DNA from: Bog-532 sp963833835
Lineage (GTDB): Bacteria > Actinomycetota > Actinomycetes > Streptosporangiales > Streptosporangiaceae
NCBI GenBank assembly: GCA_963833835.1
Contig: CAWHZI010000014.1
Location: 248,001-312,000 of the forward strand
DNA: 64,000 bases
Direction: 5' to 3'
Shown here: piece after piece, positions 1-7,641 of the stretch
Numbering within the stretch: the stretch's first letter is position 1
Layout of the letters: each line of letters begins with the position of its first letter
Notes under the pieces: generated by a model
What the model saw: the letters and a program-made list of their open reading frames with translations, nothing else
What the model was told of the DNA's origin: nothing
The model's database searches: none
Made by a program: the position numbers and the translations under genes

Positions 1-439
1 AGCCCGGACCAGATTCGGCAACTCGTACCGGCGCCTGCAAGCCCGTCGGGTTACGCCAGGAAATTGCGGGCGACGCACTTACGGAAACCGGAAGCGTCCC
101 GGGGCCATCTCTGCTTTGGTTCGGCCCGGCCGGCGTCTTCGGGGCCGATGTGCGGCCACCGCCGGGACACGACGGGACGACGGATTGAATTGATCTTGAA
201 AAGGCCGGCCCCGAGAGAATGCTCGGCCCTGTGACTGCTGTAAAGCTATAGGACTTCCGTGACAGCAGTGAGGAGTCTGCCTGAAGTGACTGGCTCGGCC
301 AGGCCCCTAACAATGGCCGTCAGCAGGCATGCCGAAACTGAGCCAATCATCTTTCTGCGCCCATGCGGGCGATTATGCGAACAGCCTGCTGCGATTAGAT
401 AAATCGTCAGCAGGCCGTTGCAGAGGCGCCGGGGTGAGA
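1..439. other. gene-free stretch with one weak inverted repeat
   Basis: No reading frame here has a convincing start, codon bias or recognisable protein. The only structure I see before the terminator at 384-415 is an 8-bp inverted repeat, ACTGCTGT at 234-241 against ACAGCAGT at 262-269, with a 20-base loop. It could be a terminator or an mRNA element of a gene lying left of the window. Confidence 0.4.
384..415 (-). terminator. stem-loop terminator of the small peptide gene
   Basis: Read on the minus strand, GCCTGCTG, a bulged A and CGATT pair with AATCG and CAGCAGGC around a 5-base loop. This gives a stem of about 13 bp. It begins 25 bases after the stop of the 52-codon peptide gene at 440. 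The following bases are only mildly T-rich, so this is a GC-rich hairpin terminator, as is usual in actinomycetes. Confidence 0.6.
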
Positions 440-598
440 TCAGCCGTCAAAGACGTGGGCGGGCCGGGCGGCGGCGGTCGCGGTGACGGCGGCGGGGGCG
501 GTGGTGGCGAGTACGGTCGCGGCTGAACCAGCAAGAATAGATCCGGCCGTGCTGAGCGCAAGGATGGCCGGAATGATGCTGGTACGCTTTATGGACAT
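440..598 (-). CDS. small secreted peptide, 52 aa
   Basis: A 52-codon gene. The protein begins MSIKRTSIIPAILALSTAG, continues through a hydrophobic Ala/Leu-rich segment with a likely cleavage region near residues 24-35, and ends HVFDG. The basic N-terminus, hydrophobic core and Ala-rich cleavage site make a complete Sec signal peptide with almost nothing after it. From memory, Streptomyces and relatives carry short peptides beginning MS(I/M)KR-SIIPAILALS and ending in a similar short aromatic/Gly tail, so I place it in that uncharacterised family. GGGAGAG lies 7-9 bases upstream of the ATG, and a stem-loop terminator follows. The function is unknown. It is divergent from the large LuxR regulator across an AT-rich gap. 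Confidence 0.68.
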   Translation of the reverse strand: MSIKRTSIIPAILALSTAGSILAGSAATVLATTAPAAVTATAAARPAHVFDG

Positions 599-963
599 GA
601 TCTCTCCCGGCGTTTGCTGCGGTCAGCAGCCTGCCGCAGCGCTCTTTCGAGTCGCTCGGCATAAGCGGACCTTGTGGCTTATAACCCATTATTGAACTGT
701 TACGTGCGATAAAGTAAGCCCTGTTATCAACATTTTTAAGACCAAAACCTGCATTACCCATTTCAGTTTCTATTGATTTGAAACAGTCGCGCGCTCATGC
801 CGAAAAATTGTCAGAAGTCAATGCGACGCAAGATTCATGCAATTTGCACGGCAAGACGGCACGAACAATGCCGAAGCTCGGCATTGCCCGGACCCGGCGG
901 CCGAATTAGTGTCCGAAAAAGAGCTTCTTGTTCGATAAATGTTCTGGTAGTAGGGTTCGACCC
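599..963. promoter_or_regulatory. AT-rich divergent promoter region with inverted repeat
   Basis: This 365-bp gap between the peptide gene (leftward) and the LuxR regulator (rightward) is strikingly A/T-rich around 670-850 compared with its surroundings. A 21-bp inverted repeat lies at 866-886: CAATGCCGA, spacer AGC, TCGGCATTG. The half-site ATGCCGAA also occurs at about 797-804. A dyad about 80-100 bp upstream of the regulator start is a candidate operator. No further gene is visible. Confidence 0.5.
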
Positions 964-3802
964 ATGCCTCCGGTGACGCCGGCCGGTACCCTCGTCGGCC
1001 GCGACAGCCAGATAGCCCTGCTGACTGAGTTGGTAAAAGAGTTGCTGGTGGGGCGCGGGGGTTCGGTACTGATCGAAGGCGAGCCCGGTATCGGCAAGTC
1101 CGCGCTCGTGCGGGCGGTGGTCGCGGGAGCGCCGGAGGCCGGAGGCCAGGTCTTCTGGGGCGCCGGTGACGAGCTAGGTCAGGCCCTGCCGCTGGTGCCG
1201 TTCCTGGACGGGCTGCGGGTACGCGAGCCCAGCACGAACCCACGGCGGAACGCGATCGTCCGGCTGCTGCGGGGTGAGGCCACCGCCGACCGCGGCACCG
1301 ACATCCCGGCGGCCCTGGCCGAGCAGCTGCTGGCCCTGGTGACCGAGCAGTGCGCGACGCGGCCGACCATCCTGGTCGTCGACGATCTGCAGTGGGCCGA
1401 CCCGGTCAGCGTCACCCTGTGGAGCCCGGCTGGCCCGGACGGCGCAGCAAGCGCCGCTGCTGCTGATCGGGATGATGCGCCCGGTACCCCTGCGCGACGA
1501 CCTGCTGGCGCTGCGGCGGGCCGTAGGGGACGCGGACCGGCTCCAGCTCACCGCGCTCACCGACCCGGCCACGGCCGACCTGATCGCCGCCCTGGCGGGC
1601 GGCAAACCGGACACGGATCTGCTGCGGCTGGCCGACGGAGCGGCGGGCAACCCGCTCTACCTCACCGAGCTGGTGGCCGCGCTGGCCCGCAGCTCCAGCC
1701 TGGTCATCACCGACGCAGGCACGGTCGAGGTGGCGGGCGATTCGGCTCCCGGTTCCCTGTCCGCGGCCATCGCCGACCGGGTGGGCTTCGTGACCGGGCC
1801 GACCCGGGAGGTACTGAAGGCCGCGGCCCTGCTGGGCATGGAGTTCGCCGTCCCCGATCTGGCCATCGTGCTGAGCCGGAGCGTGGCCGACCTGATCCCG
1901 GCGGTGGACGAGGCCTGCGCGGCCGGCGTGCTGGCCGCATCCGGCAGCGGGCTGGGGTTCCGGCATCCATTAATACGGGCCGCGCTGTACGACGAAATGC
2001 CGGCCCCGGTCCGGGCGGCCTGGCACCGGGACGTGGGCCGGGCCCTGGCCGAGGCGGGCGCGCCGCCCGACCGGGTGGCGCGGCAGCTACTGCGAGCGGT
2101 CGACGGCCCCGGAGACGCCGCCGAGCCGGTGGACGGCTGGATGCTGGACTGGCTGACCCGGACCGCGGAGTCGCTGGTCCAGCAGGCGCCGGGGGTGGCG
2201 GCGAAGCTGCTCGCCCGGGCCGTGGACAATCGCCCGGCGGACTGCGGTCAGCAGGGCTGGCTAGCCAGCAGGCTGGCCGACGCCCTCTACCGCATTGGTG
2301 ACCGGGGCGCGGCCGAGCAGGTGGTGAACCAGGCGCTCGGGCATCACTGCGAACCCGATCTGCTGGTCGACCTGCACTGGACGCTGGCGCAGTGCCGCAT
2401 GCTGGCGGGCTCGTCCGCGGCCTCGCTGGACACGCTGGAAGATGCGCTGTCCTCCCCCCGCCTGACGGCCCGGCACCGGGCCCGGCTGCTCGTGGTGGCG
2501 GCACGGACCCACAAGTACCTCGGCCAGCTCGACCAGGCGGCCGAGGTGGCCACCCACGCGCTGGCGGAGGCGACGGAGGCGGGCGACAGCGGGGCTACGG
2601 CGTGGGCGCTGCACGTGCTGGCCGCCCTGGCCACGGTGCGCGGAGAGCTGACCGACGCGCTGCCGCTGTACGACCGGGCGCTGACCGTGACCCGGGGCGA
2701 CCCGGCGCTGACCGACCTGCGACTGCTGCTGATGATCAACCAGGCGGTCGCGCTGGGCGGCCTGGACCAGTACGAACGCGCCTTCGCCGCGGCCGGGGAA
2801 GCACGGTACCTGGCGGGTCAGCTCGGCACGACCTTCCGGCTGGCGCAGGCCCACGGCGCCCTGGCCAACCTGTTCTTCGAAACGGGACAGTGGGACGACG
2901 CGCTGACCGAGCTGGCCATCGTGCCCGAAGACCTGAAAGAGCCCGCCGCGGCCTGCTGGGAGCTCGGCATCGCCGCCGTGATCAGCTTCCATCGCGGCGA
3001 CATCGACGAGGCCCGGCGGTGGCTGGCGGCGGCCGTCCCGCTCAGCGAACGGATCGGGCACCCGCACGTCGGACCGCTGGCCCTGGCCCGCAGCCTGGAC
3101 CTTGAGCGTCAAGGAGCGCTACCGGAGGCGCTGGACGCGCTGACCGGAGGATTCGGCGGCAATACCGAAGCGCTGCACGACATCGAAGACCTGCTGGCCG
3201 ACGCGGTCCGCCTCGCCACCGAGACGGGAAACCTGGCCACCGCGCGCACGTTCGCCGATCACGCCGCCGCGCTCGCGGCCGGGTCGGAGATCCTGCACCG
3301 GCAGGCCAACGCGCTCTACTGCCAGGGGCTGGTGGACCACGACGGGCCCCGGCTGCTCGCGGCCGCGGCGCGATACGAGGACGCCGGCCGGCCCCTGCTG
3401 CGGGCCAAGGCGCTGGAGGCGGCGGCGGAAGAGTTCGTCGGCGCCGGCGACATCAGCCAGGCGCGGGCCGCGTTCACCCGCGCGGTCGAGGTCTACACCG
3501 GGCTGGGCGCGGCGGCCGACGCCGCCCGGCTGCAGGCCACGTTCCGGGCCCACGGCATCCGCCGCGGACCACGGGTCAAGCACCGGCAGGCGCGCAACGG
3601 CTGGGACAGCCTGACGCCGACCGAGATAAAGATCGCCGCCTTCGTCGAGGACGGACTGTCCAACCCGGAGATCGCCGGCCGGCTGATGCTGTCCCGGCGG
3701 ACGGTCGCGACCCACGTCTCACACATTCTCAAGAAGCTCGACGTCCACTCCCGGACCGACATCGCCCGTGAGTCAGCCCTGCGGACCGTCGCAGCGAGGT
3801 GA
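964..3802 (+). pseudogene. LuxR-family ATPase regulator (LAL type), frameshifted
   Basis: A large ATP-binding LuxR regulator of about 945 aa in total. The N-terminus carries LVGRD, then Walker A GEPGIGKS (residues 39-46) and Walker B ILVVDDLQWAD. The middle is a helical, TPR-like region. The C-terminus has a GerE/LuxR helix-turn-helix beginning LTPTEIKIAAFVEDGLSNPE. The frame breaks just after Walker B: at the CCC run 1425-1427 one extra C moves the reading from SRLARTAQQA to an unrelated frame, and the remainder stays open to 3802. As read, the ATPase half and the DNA-binding half cannot be one protein. A sequencing error is possible because the lesion is in a homopolymer. I chose ATG 964 rather than 928 because homologues begin just before LVGRD. 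LAL proteins are positive regulators of catabolism or secondary metabolism; no target is evident here. Confidence 0.8.
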
Positions 3803-4336
3803 CCGCCGCGGAAACCGCAATAGCGTCCCGTTGGCGCGGGTGACCCCCGGGCGGCCACGGCTTGCCGTCCCGGCACTGCCGGTCCAGGACCGGTCGCCCG
3901 GCCGCGCCCGGTAGCTGGCGCCCGGATCGGGCCGGAACCCGAGGGTGAAGTACACGGCCTTGCCCTCCGGGGTCAGATCACAGCCCCACTTGGCCGCCAT
4001 CGTGTCGACCAGCATGAGGCCCCGCCCGGTCTCGTCTTCGGCCGACGGGTCCAGCAGCACCGGGAAGAAGCGCGACGTGTCGTGGACATCGACGCGGAAG
4101 TGGCCGTAGGTGCAGGTGATGAACAGCGTGACGGTCTGACCGGCCTCGTGCCGGACGGCGTTGGTGACCAGCTCGCTGGTGAGCAGGATGGCAACGTCCG
4201 GGTCGACCGGAACGTCCCAGGCCGTGATGGCCGCCCGGACCTGCTCACGGGCCTCGCCCACGGCGGCCGGTCCTGTGGTCAGGCGATGGCGGCGAGAGTG
4301 TAGCTCGGTCGGACGTATGGGCGCCCTCGTAATCAT
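3773..4336 (-). CDS. ATP-binding regulator, RsbW/SpoIIAB-like HATPase
   Basis: 187 aa with one HATPase_c_2 domain. The N-box ELVTNAVRHE binds ATP/Mg, and DETGRGLMLVDTMA is the glycine-rich ATP lid. Such stand-alone GHKL ATPases are usually anti-sigma factor kinases that phosphorylate STAS anti-anti-sigma factors. Actinomycetes have dozens, so the partner cannot be named; STAS proteins and a SigB/F-type sigma factor occur elsewhere in this window but are not adjacent. ATG 4336 is favoured by AAGGAG 6 bases upstream. The basic tail of about 50 residues after the ATPase core runs antisense to the 3' end of the LuxR regulator (30-bp overlap) and is probably not conserved. Confidence 0.82.
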   Translation of the reverse strand: MITRAPIRPTELHSRRHRLTTGPAAVGEAREQVRAAITAWDVPVDPDVAILLTSELVTNAVRHEAGQTVTLFITCTYGHFRVDVHDTSRFFPVLLDPSAEDETGRGLMLVDTMAAKWGCDLTPEGKAVYFTLGFRPDPGASYRARPGDRSWTGSAGTASRGRPGVTRANGTLLRFPRRSPRCDGPQG

Positions 4337-4401
4337 GGGGCTCCTTTTGTAGGCCGGAAAAGCTGCGCTGGCACAGCGACTGCGCTTGCACAACAAATAG
4401 T

Positions 4402-4416
4402 GCTGCAAGTTGCAGC
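4402..4416. promoter_or_regulatory. palindrome GCTGCAA-g-TTGCAGC
   Basis: A perfect 7-bp inverted repeat with a 1-base centre in the divergent region between the ATPase and mannitol dehydrogenase genes. A related smaller dyad, CGCTG-gca-CAGCG, lies at 4366-4378. Candidate operator; the regulator is unknown. Confidence 0.45.
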
Positions 4417-4421
4417 GCCAG

Positions 4422-4443
4422 ACATCGGTCAGCTGACCGATGT
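4422..4443. promoter_or_regulatory. 22-bp perfect palindrome, candidate operator
   Basis: ACATCGGTCAG is followed immediately by its exact reverse complement. It lies 41 bp before the mannitol dehydrogenase start and 86 bp before the ATPase start, well placed to control one or both. Perfect 22-bp symmetry suggests a dimeric repressor site. Confidence 0.6.
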
Positions 4444-4450
4444 TGATGGG

Positions 4451-4478
4451 CCCGCGATAAGGTCCCCGCGATAAGGTC
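4451..4478 (+). repeat. tandem duplication of a 14-bp element overlapping the RBS
   Basis: CCCGCGATAAGGTC occurs twice back to back (4451-4464 and 4465-4478). The second copy supplies the AAGG ribosome-binding core 7 bases before GTG 4484, so the duplication creates two potential Shine-Dalgarno sequences. Confidence 0.65.
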
Positions 4479-4483
4479 ACTGC

Positions 4484-5956
4484 GTGAAACGAGAGCTGGC
4501 GGGCGGCGTCGCCCAGCCGGCGTACCGCCGCGAGGACCTGCGGATCGGCATCGTCCACATCGGCGTGGGCAACTTTCACCGGGCCCACCAGGCCATGTAC
4601 CTCGACCGGCTGCTGAACCAGGACGAGGCGGCGGACTGGGCCATCTGCGGGGTCGGGCTGCTGCCGGGCGACGTCCGGGTACGCGACGCGCTACGCGGCC
4701 AGGACCTGCGGTACACGCTGGTGGAGCGCAGCCCGGACGGCACGGCCGCCGCCCGGTCGATCGCCTCGATCGTGGATTTCCTGTACGCACCGGACGACCC
4801 GGAAGCGGTCTTCGAGCGGCTGGCCCACCCCGACACCCGCGTCGTGTCGCTGACCATCACCGAGGGCGGCTACAACCTGGCCGACGGGGGCGGGTTCGAC
4901 GCAGGCGACCCCCTGGTCCAGCGCGACCTGGCTCCCGGGGCCACCCCGGCCACGGTGTTCGGGGTCGTGGTCGAGGGGCTGCGGCGCCGCCGGGACCGGG
5001 GCATCCCGCCGTTCACGGTCATGTCCTGCGACAACCTGCCGGGCAACGGCCACGTGGCCCGGCAGAGCTTCACCGCTTACGCCCGCCTGGCCGACCCCGA
5101 GCTGGGCGAGTGGGTCGGCCGCGAGGTCGCGTTCCCGAACAGCATGGTGGACCGGATCACCCCGGTCACCACCGACGAGACCCGCCGATACGTGGCGCAG
5201 TCGTACCACGTCACCGACGCCTGGCCGGTCATCTGCGAGGACTTCACCGCCTGGGTACTGGAAGACCAGTTCACCCTGGGCCGCCCGCCGTACGAGGACG
5301 CCGGGGTCACGCTGGTCCCCGACGTCACGCCGTACGAGCAGATGAAGCTGCGGCTGCTCAATGCGGGCCACCAGGCCATCGCCTACTTCGGCTACCTGCT
5401 GGGCTACCGGTTCGCCCACGAAGCCATCGTCGACCCGGCCATCGCCGCGCTGACCAGCCACTACATGCACGATGAAGCTGAGCCGACGCTGGAGCCCGTG
5501 CCCGGCGTCGACCTGCGCGACTACCAGCGCAGCCTGCTGGCGCGATTCTCCAACCGCTACGTGCCGGACACCCTGCTGCGGCTGGGCACCGACGGCTCGG
5601 ACCGGATCGCGCAGTTCCTGCTGCCGGTCGTCCGGGACCGGCGCCAGCGCGGGCTCGGGTCACCGCTGTCGGCCGCCATCGTGGCCAGCTGGGCCGCCTT
5701 CGCCCGGGGAGTGGACGCCGGAGGCGCTCCGATCAGCTTCATCGACCGGCAGCGAGAACTGGTCGACGAGGCGGTGCGGCGGCAGGCCGGCGACCCGATC
5801 GGCTTCCTGACCGTGACCCAGCTGTTCGGTGATCTCAGCCAGGACACCGAGTTCGCGCGCCAGTTCGCCGCGGTCTACCGCGACATCATCGATCGCGGGC
5901 CGCGTCCCGCCCTCGATGCGGTCCGGGCCGATCACGGTCGCGGCGAGGCTGGCTAG
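4484..5956 (+). CDS. mannitol dehydrogenase family polyol/uronate oxidoreductase
   Basis: 490 aa, the normal length for this family. The NAD-binding Rossmann signature GVGNFHRAHQA is at residues 27-37. The C-terminal catalytic signature is KLRLLNAGHQA, with K288, N293 and H296 corresponding to the Lys-Asn-His set of the polyol-specific long-chain dehydrogenases. Members interconvert mannitol/fructose, arabinitol/xylulose or fructuronate/mannonate; the exact substrate cannot be read from sequence. The start is GTG 4484 with AAGG 7 bases upstream. The promoter region holds palindromes and a tandem duplication, implying specific repression. No transporter or kinase for a sugar alcohol is adjacent. 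The stop codon overlaps the stop of the convergent gene. Confidence 0.9.
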   Translation: MKRELAGGVAQPAYRREDLRIGIVHIGVGNFHRAHQAMYLDRLLNQDEAADWAICGVGLLPGDVRVRDALRGQDLRYTLVERSPDGTAAARSIASIVDFLYAPDDPEAVFERLAHPDTRVVSLTITEGGYNLADGGGFDAGDPLVQRDLAPGATPATVFGVVVEGLRRRRDRGIPPFTVMSCDNLPGNGHVARQSFTAYARLADPELGEWVGREVAFPNSMVDRITPVTTDETRRYVAQSYHVTDAWPVICEDFTAWVLEDQFTLGRPPYEDAGVTLVPDVTPYEQMKLRLLNAGHQAIAYFGYLLGYRFAHEAIVDPAIAALTSHYMHDEAEPTLEPVPGVDLRDYQRSLLARFSNRYVPDTLLRLGTDGSDRIAQFLLPVVRDRRQRGLGSPLSAAIVASWAAFARGVDAGGAPISFIDRQRELVDEAVRRQAGDPIGFLTVTQLFGDLSQDTEFARQFAAVYRDIIDRGPRPALDAVRADHGRGEAG

Positions 5957-6659
5957 GCGGCGGACTTTCCCCGCTCGCGTTCGTCCGTGCCGGAGTCACC
6001 TTGGTCGTAAGCCGTCAGCAGCTTGCTGGACACGAAACCTTCGGCGGCCCGGACAGGTCTCGTGCTGAGAATGGCGCGCACGGTGTCATGCAGACCCTTC
6101 ATGAACGCCTCCTCGATCGTGGCGGTCGGCGCCCAGATCAGGGTGCCGGGCGGCTGCGGGGTAGCGAGGAATCCCCCGAGCTGCGCAACGGAGAATCCCG
6201 AGTGGCCCGGCCGGCCGAGGTGATCGATCATTTCGGTGACCTGAGAGCCAGGCAGAGCCAGAATGATCGCGTAACGCAGCATGGTCAGATCGGCGAGCCG
6301 GTGCAGCAGGATCCCGGGCTCGCTGGCCTGGCCAAAATAGGCGTCGGTCTCCGTCTGCAGGACACTGAGCTTTGACCGCTGCCCGATGAAATCCCTGTCG
6401 ACGTCGGCGCGGCGTACTTCGCGGTCCTCGGGCGCCGGCCGGAGTGGCGCACCCAGCGCTCGTAGAACGACAGCATGGTGTGAATGGCGCAGACGACTTC
6501 ACTCACTCGGGACACGAGGTCCATCCGGATCTGGCGGTCGAGCCGCCGATCCTGATATCTCCGGGTGAGCACCGCGGCTGCGCCGCCGATGAGCGCCGTA
6601 CCAGCTACCGGGCTCACTAATTGCAGCAAGAACTGCTCCCAGAACTTCACGCGACGCAC
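5953..6659 (-). pseudogene. membrane-anchored hypothetical protein, frameshifted
   Basis: The N-terminal half (start 6659) begins MRRVKFWEQFLLQLVSPVAG and has one hydrophobic segment followed by a basic amphipathic region ending YERWVRHSGRRP. The frame then shifts. A single base missing in the C run at about 6428-6434 joins it to a second frame that reads EDREVRRADVDRDFIGQ and continues without stops to 5953 (EEAFMKGLHDTVRAIL). The reconstructed protein is about 235 aa with an N-terminal membrane anchor and a cytoplasmic helical part. I do not recognise the family. Its upstream region contains two phased palindromes. Confidence 0.6.
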
Positions 6660-6763
6660 GCCCCGTATTCTCGATCAGTGTCAGTCCCGCCCCGCTGTCA
6701 TTTTGAACTCGGCAGTTCCCCCTCGCAACCGCCGCAGCCCACACCTGATCTCCAGGACTCTGC

Positions 6764-6815
6764 TAGGTAGGCAATGCACCATTGCGATCCTCTTAGGTAG
6801 GCAATGCAACATTGC
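6764..6815. promoter_or_regulatory. two phased palindromic operators
   Basis: TAGGTAGGCAATGCA followed by MCATTGC occurs twice, at 6764-6785 and 6794-6815, exactly 30 bp apart (about three helical turns). Each copy contains the dyad GCAATG-n3-CATTGC (6771-6785 and 6801-6815). They lie about 110 bp upstream of the leftward membrane-protein gene (start 6659) and behind the end of the leftward TetR gene. Confidence 0.6.
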
Positions 6816-6905
6816 CCGGCGATGGGCTGGAGCCAGGTGGCTGGGATGTCGGCTGGGGGTGGTGTGGCCCCCGGGGCGCGTTGGGGCGCTGGCACGCGGG
6901 AGTCT

Positions 6906-6921
6906 GTTAATAAGCGTTAAC
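6906..6921. promoter_or_regulatory. degenerate copy of the TetR dyad
   Basis: GTTAATAAGCGTTAAC matches 13 of 16 bases of the perfect palindrome at 7592-7607 and overlaps the last codons and stop of the TetR gene. It could be a second binding site or coincidence. Confidence 0.35.
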
Positions 6922-7570
6922 CGCTCGGGGCGTTGAGGGCACCGGGGGTAGTGAGAGCTGCGGCGGCCATCCGCTCCAGCAGGGCGGCCATGGCCGCGGT
7001 GTCCAGCAGGGCGCTGTGCGGGGTGGAGTTGATCAGGCCGAACACCGCGTGAGCGGCGGCGCGGGCGGTGGCCTCGTCGGCGTCGGGCAGCACCCGCAGC
7101 AGCACGTCGACCCAGGTCTCGACGTAGCGGCGCTGGAGCTGGCGGACGCGGTGGCGGTCGGCCGCGGGCAGGTTGGCCAGGTTGCGCTCCTGCACCGTGA
7201 TCAGGGCCGGCTCGGTCAGCGCGAACTCGACGTGCCAGCCGATCAGGGCACGCAGGGCCGCGACGGCCCCGTCGGTGCCGGCCATCCGGCGGGTGCCCTC
7301 GGCCAGCAGCCGCTCGCTGATGCCGACGAGCATCTCGCTCAGCATCGCGTCCTTGCTCGGGAAGTACCGGTACAGAGCCGGCCCGGAAACGCCGACCGCG
7401 GCCCCCAGCTCGTCGATCGACACCCCGTGGAAGCCGCGGCGGGCGAACAGTTCGGCCGCGGTGGCCAGGATCTGCGCGCGCCGCTCCGGCCGCGCGGGAG
7501 GCCGGCGGACGTGGGGCCCGGCTGGCCCGGCTGGCTCAGGGGGCCCGGCTGGCTCAGAGGCGGCGGTCAT
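6917..7570 (-). CDS. TetR/AcrR-family repressor of the acyl-CoA carboxylase operon
   Basis: 217 aa. A Pro/Ala-rich N-terminal tail precedes the TetR DNA-binding domain at roughly residues 25-72: RAQILATAAELFARRGFHGVS, then the recognition helix VSGPALYRYFPSKDAML. The remainder is a helical ligand-binding domain. It is divergent from the acyl-CoA carboxylase genes with 71 bp between starts. TetR proteins in this position in actinomycetes (the group annotated as SACE_7040-like) are thought to repress the neighbouring carboxylase/dehydrogenase operon and to respond to acyl-CoAs. That assignment rests on context. The shared promoter contains a perfect 16-bp palindrome. Confidence 0.88.
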   Translation of the reverse strand: MTAASEPAGPPEPAGPAGPHVRRPPARPERRAQILATAAELFARRGFHGVSIDELGAAVGVSGPALYRYFPSKDAMLSEMLVGISERLLAEGTRRMAGTDGAVAALRALIGWHVEFALTEPALITVQERNLANLPAADRHRVRQLQRRYVETWVDVLLRVLPDADEATARAAAHAVFGLINSTPHSALLDTAAMAALLERMAAAALTTPGALNAPSG

Positions 7571-7591
7571 GGCTTCATACTAGACAGTGTT

Positions 7592-7607
7592 GTTAACGAT
7601 CGTTAAC
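7592..7607. promoter_or_regulatory. 16-bp perfect palindrome, TetR operator candidate
   Basis: GTTAACGATCGTTAAC is perfectly symmetrical. It lies between the divergent TetR gene (start 7570) and the carboxylase operon (start 7642), the classical arrangement for autoregulation plus control of the operon. Confidence 0.75.
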
Positions 7608-7641
7608 CTGTGGGGAGAAGTTTTCCGGGAGGACGGGCGGC

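Noticed and set aside
329..526. Small plus-strand frames of 60-70 codons at 329-695
   Set aside because: Glycine-rich tails from GGC/GGT repeats, no ribosome-binding site, and they are antisense to the better-supported 52-codon peptide gene.
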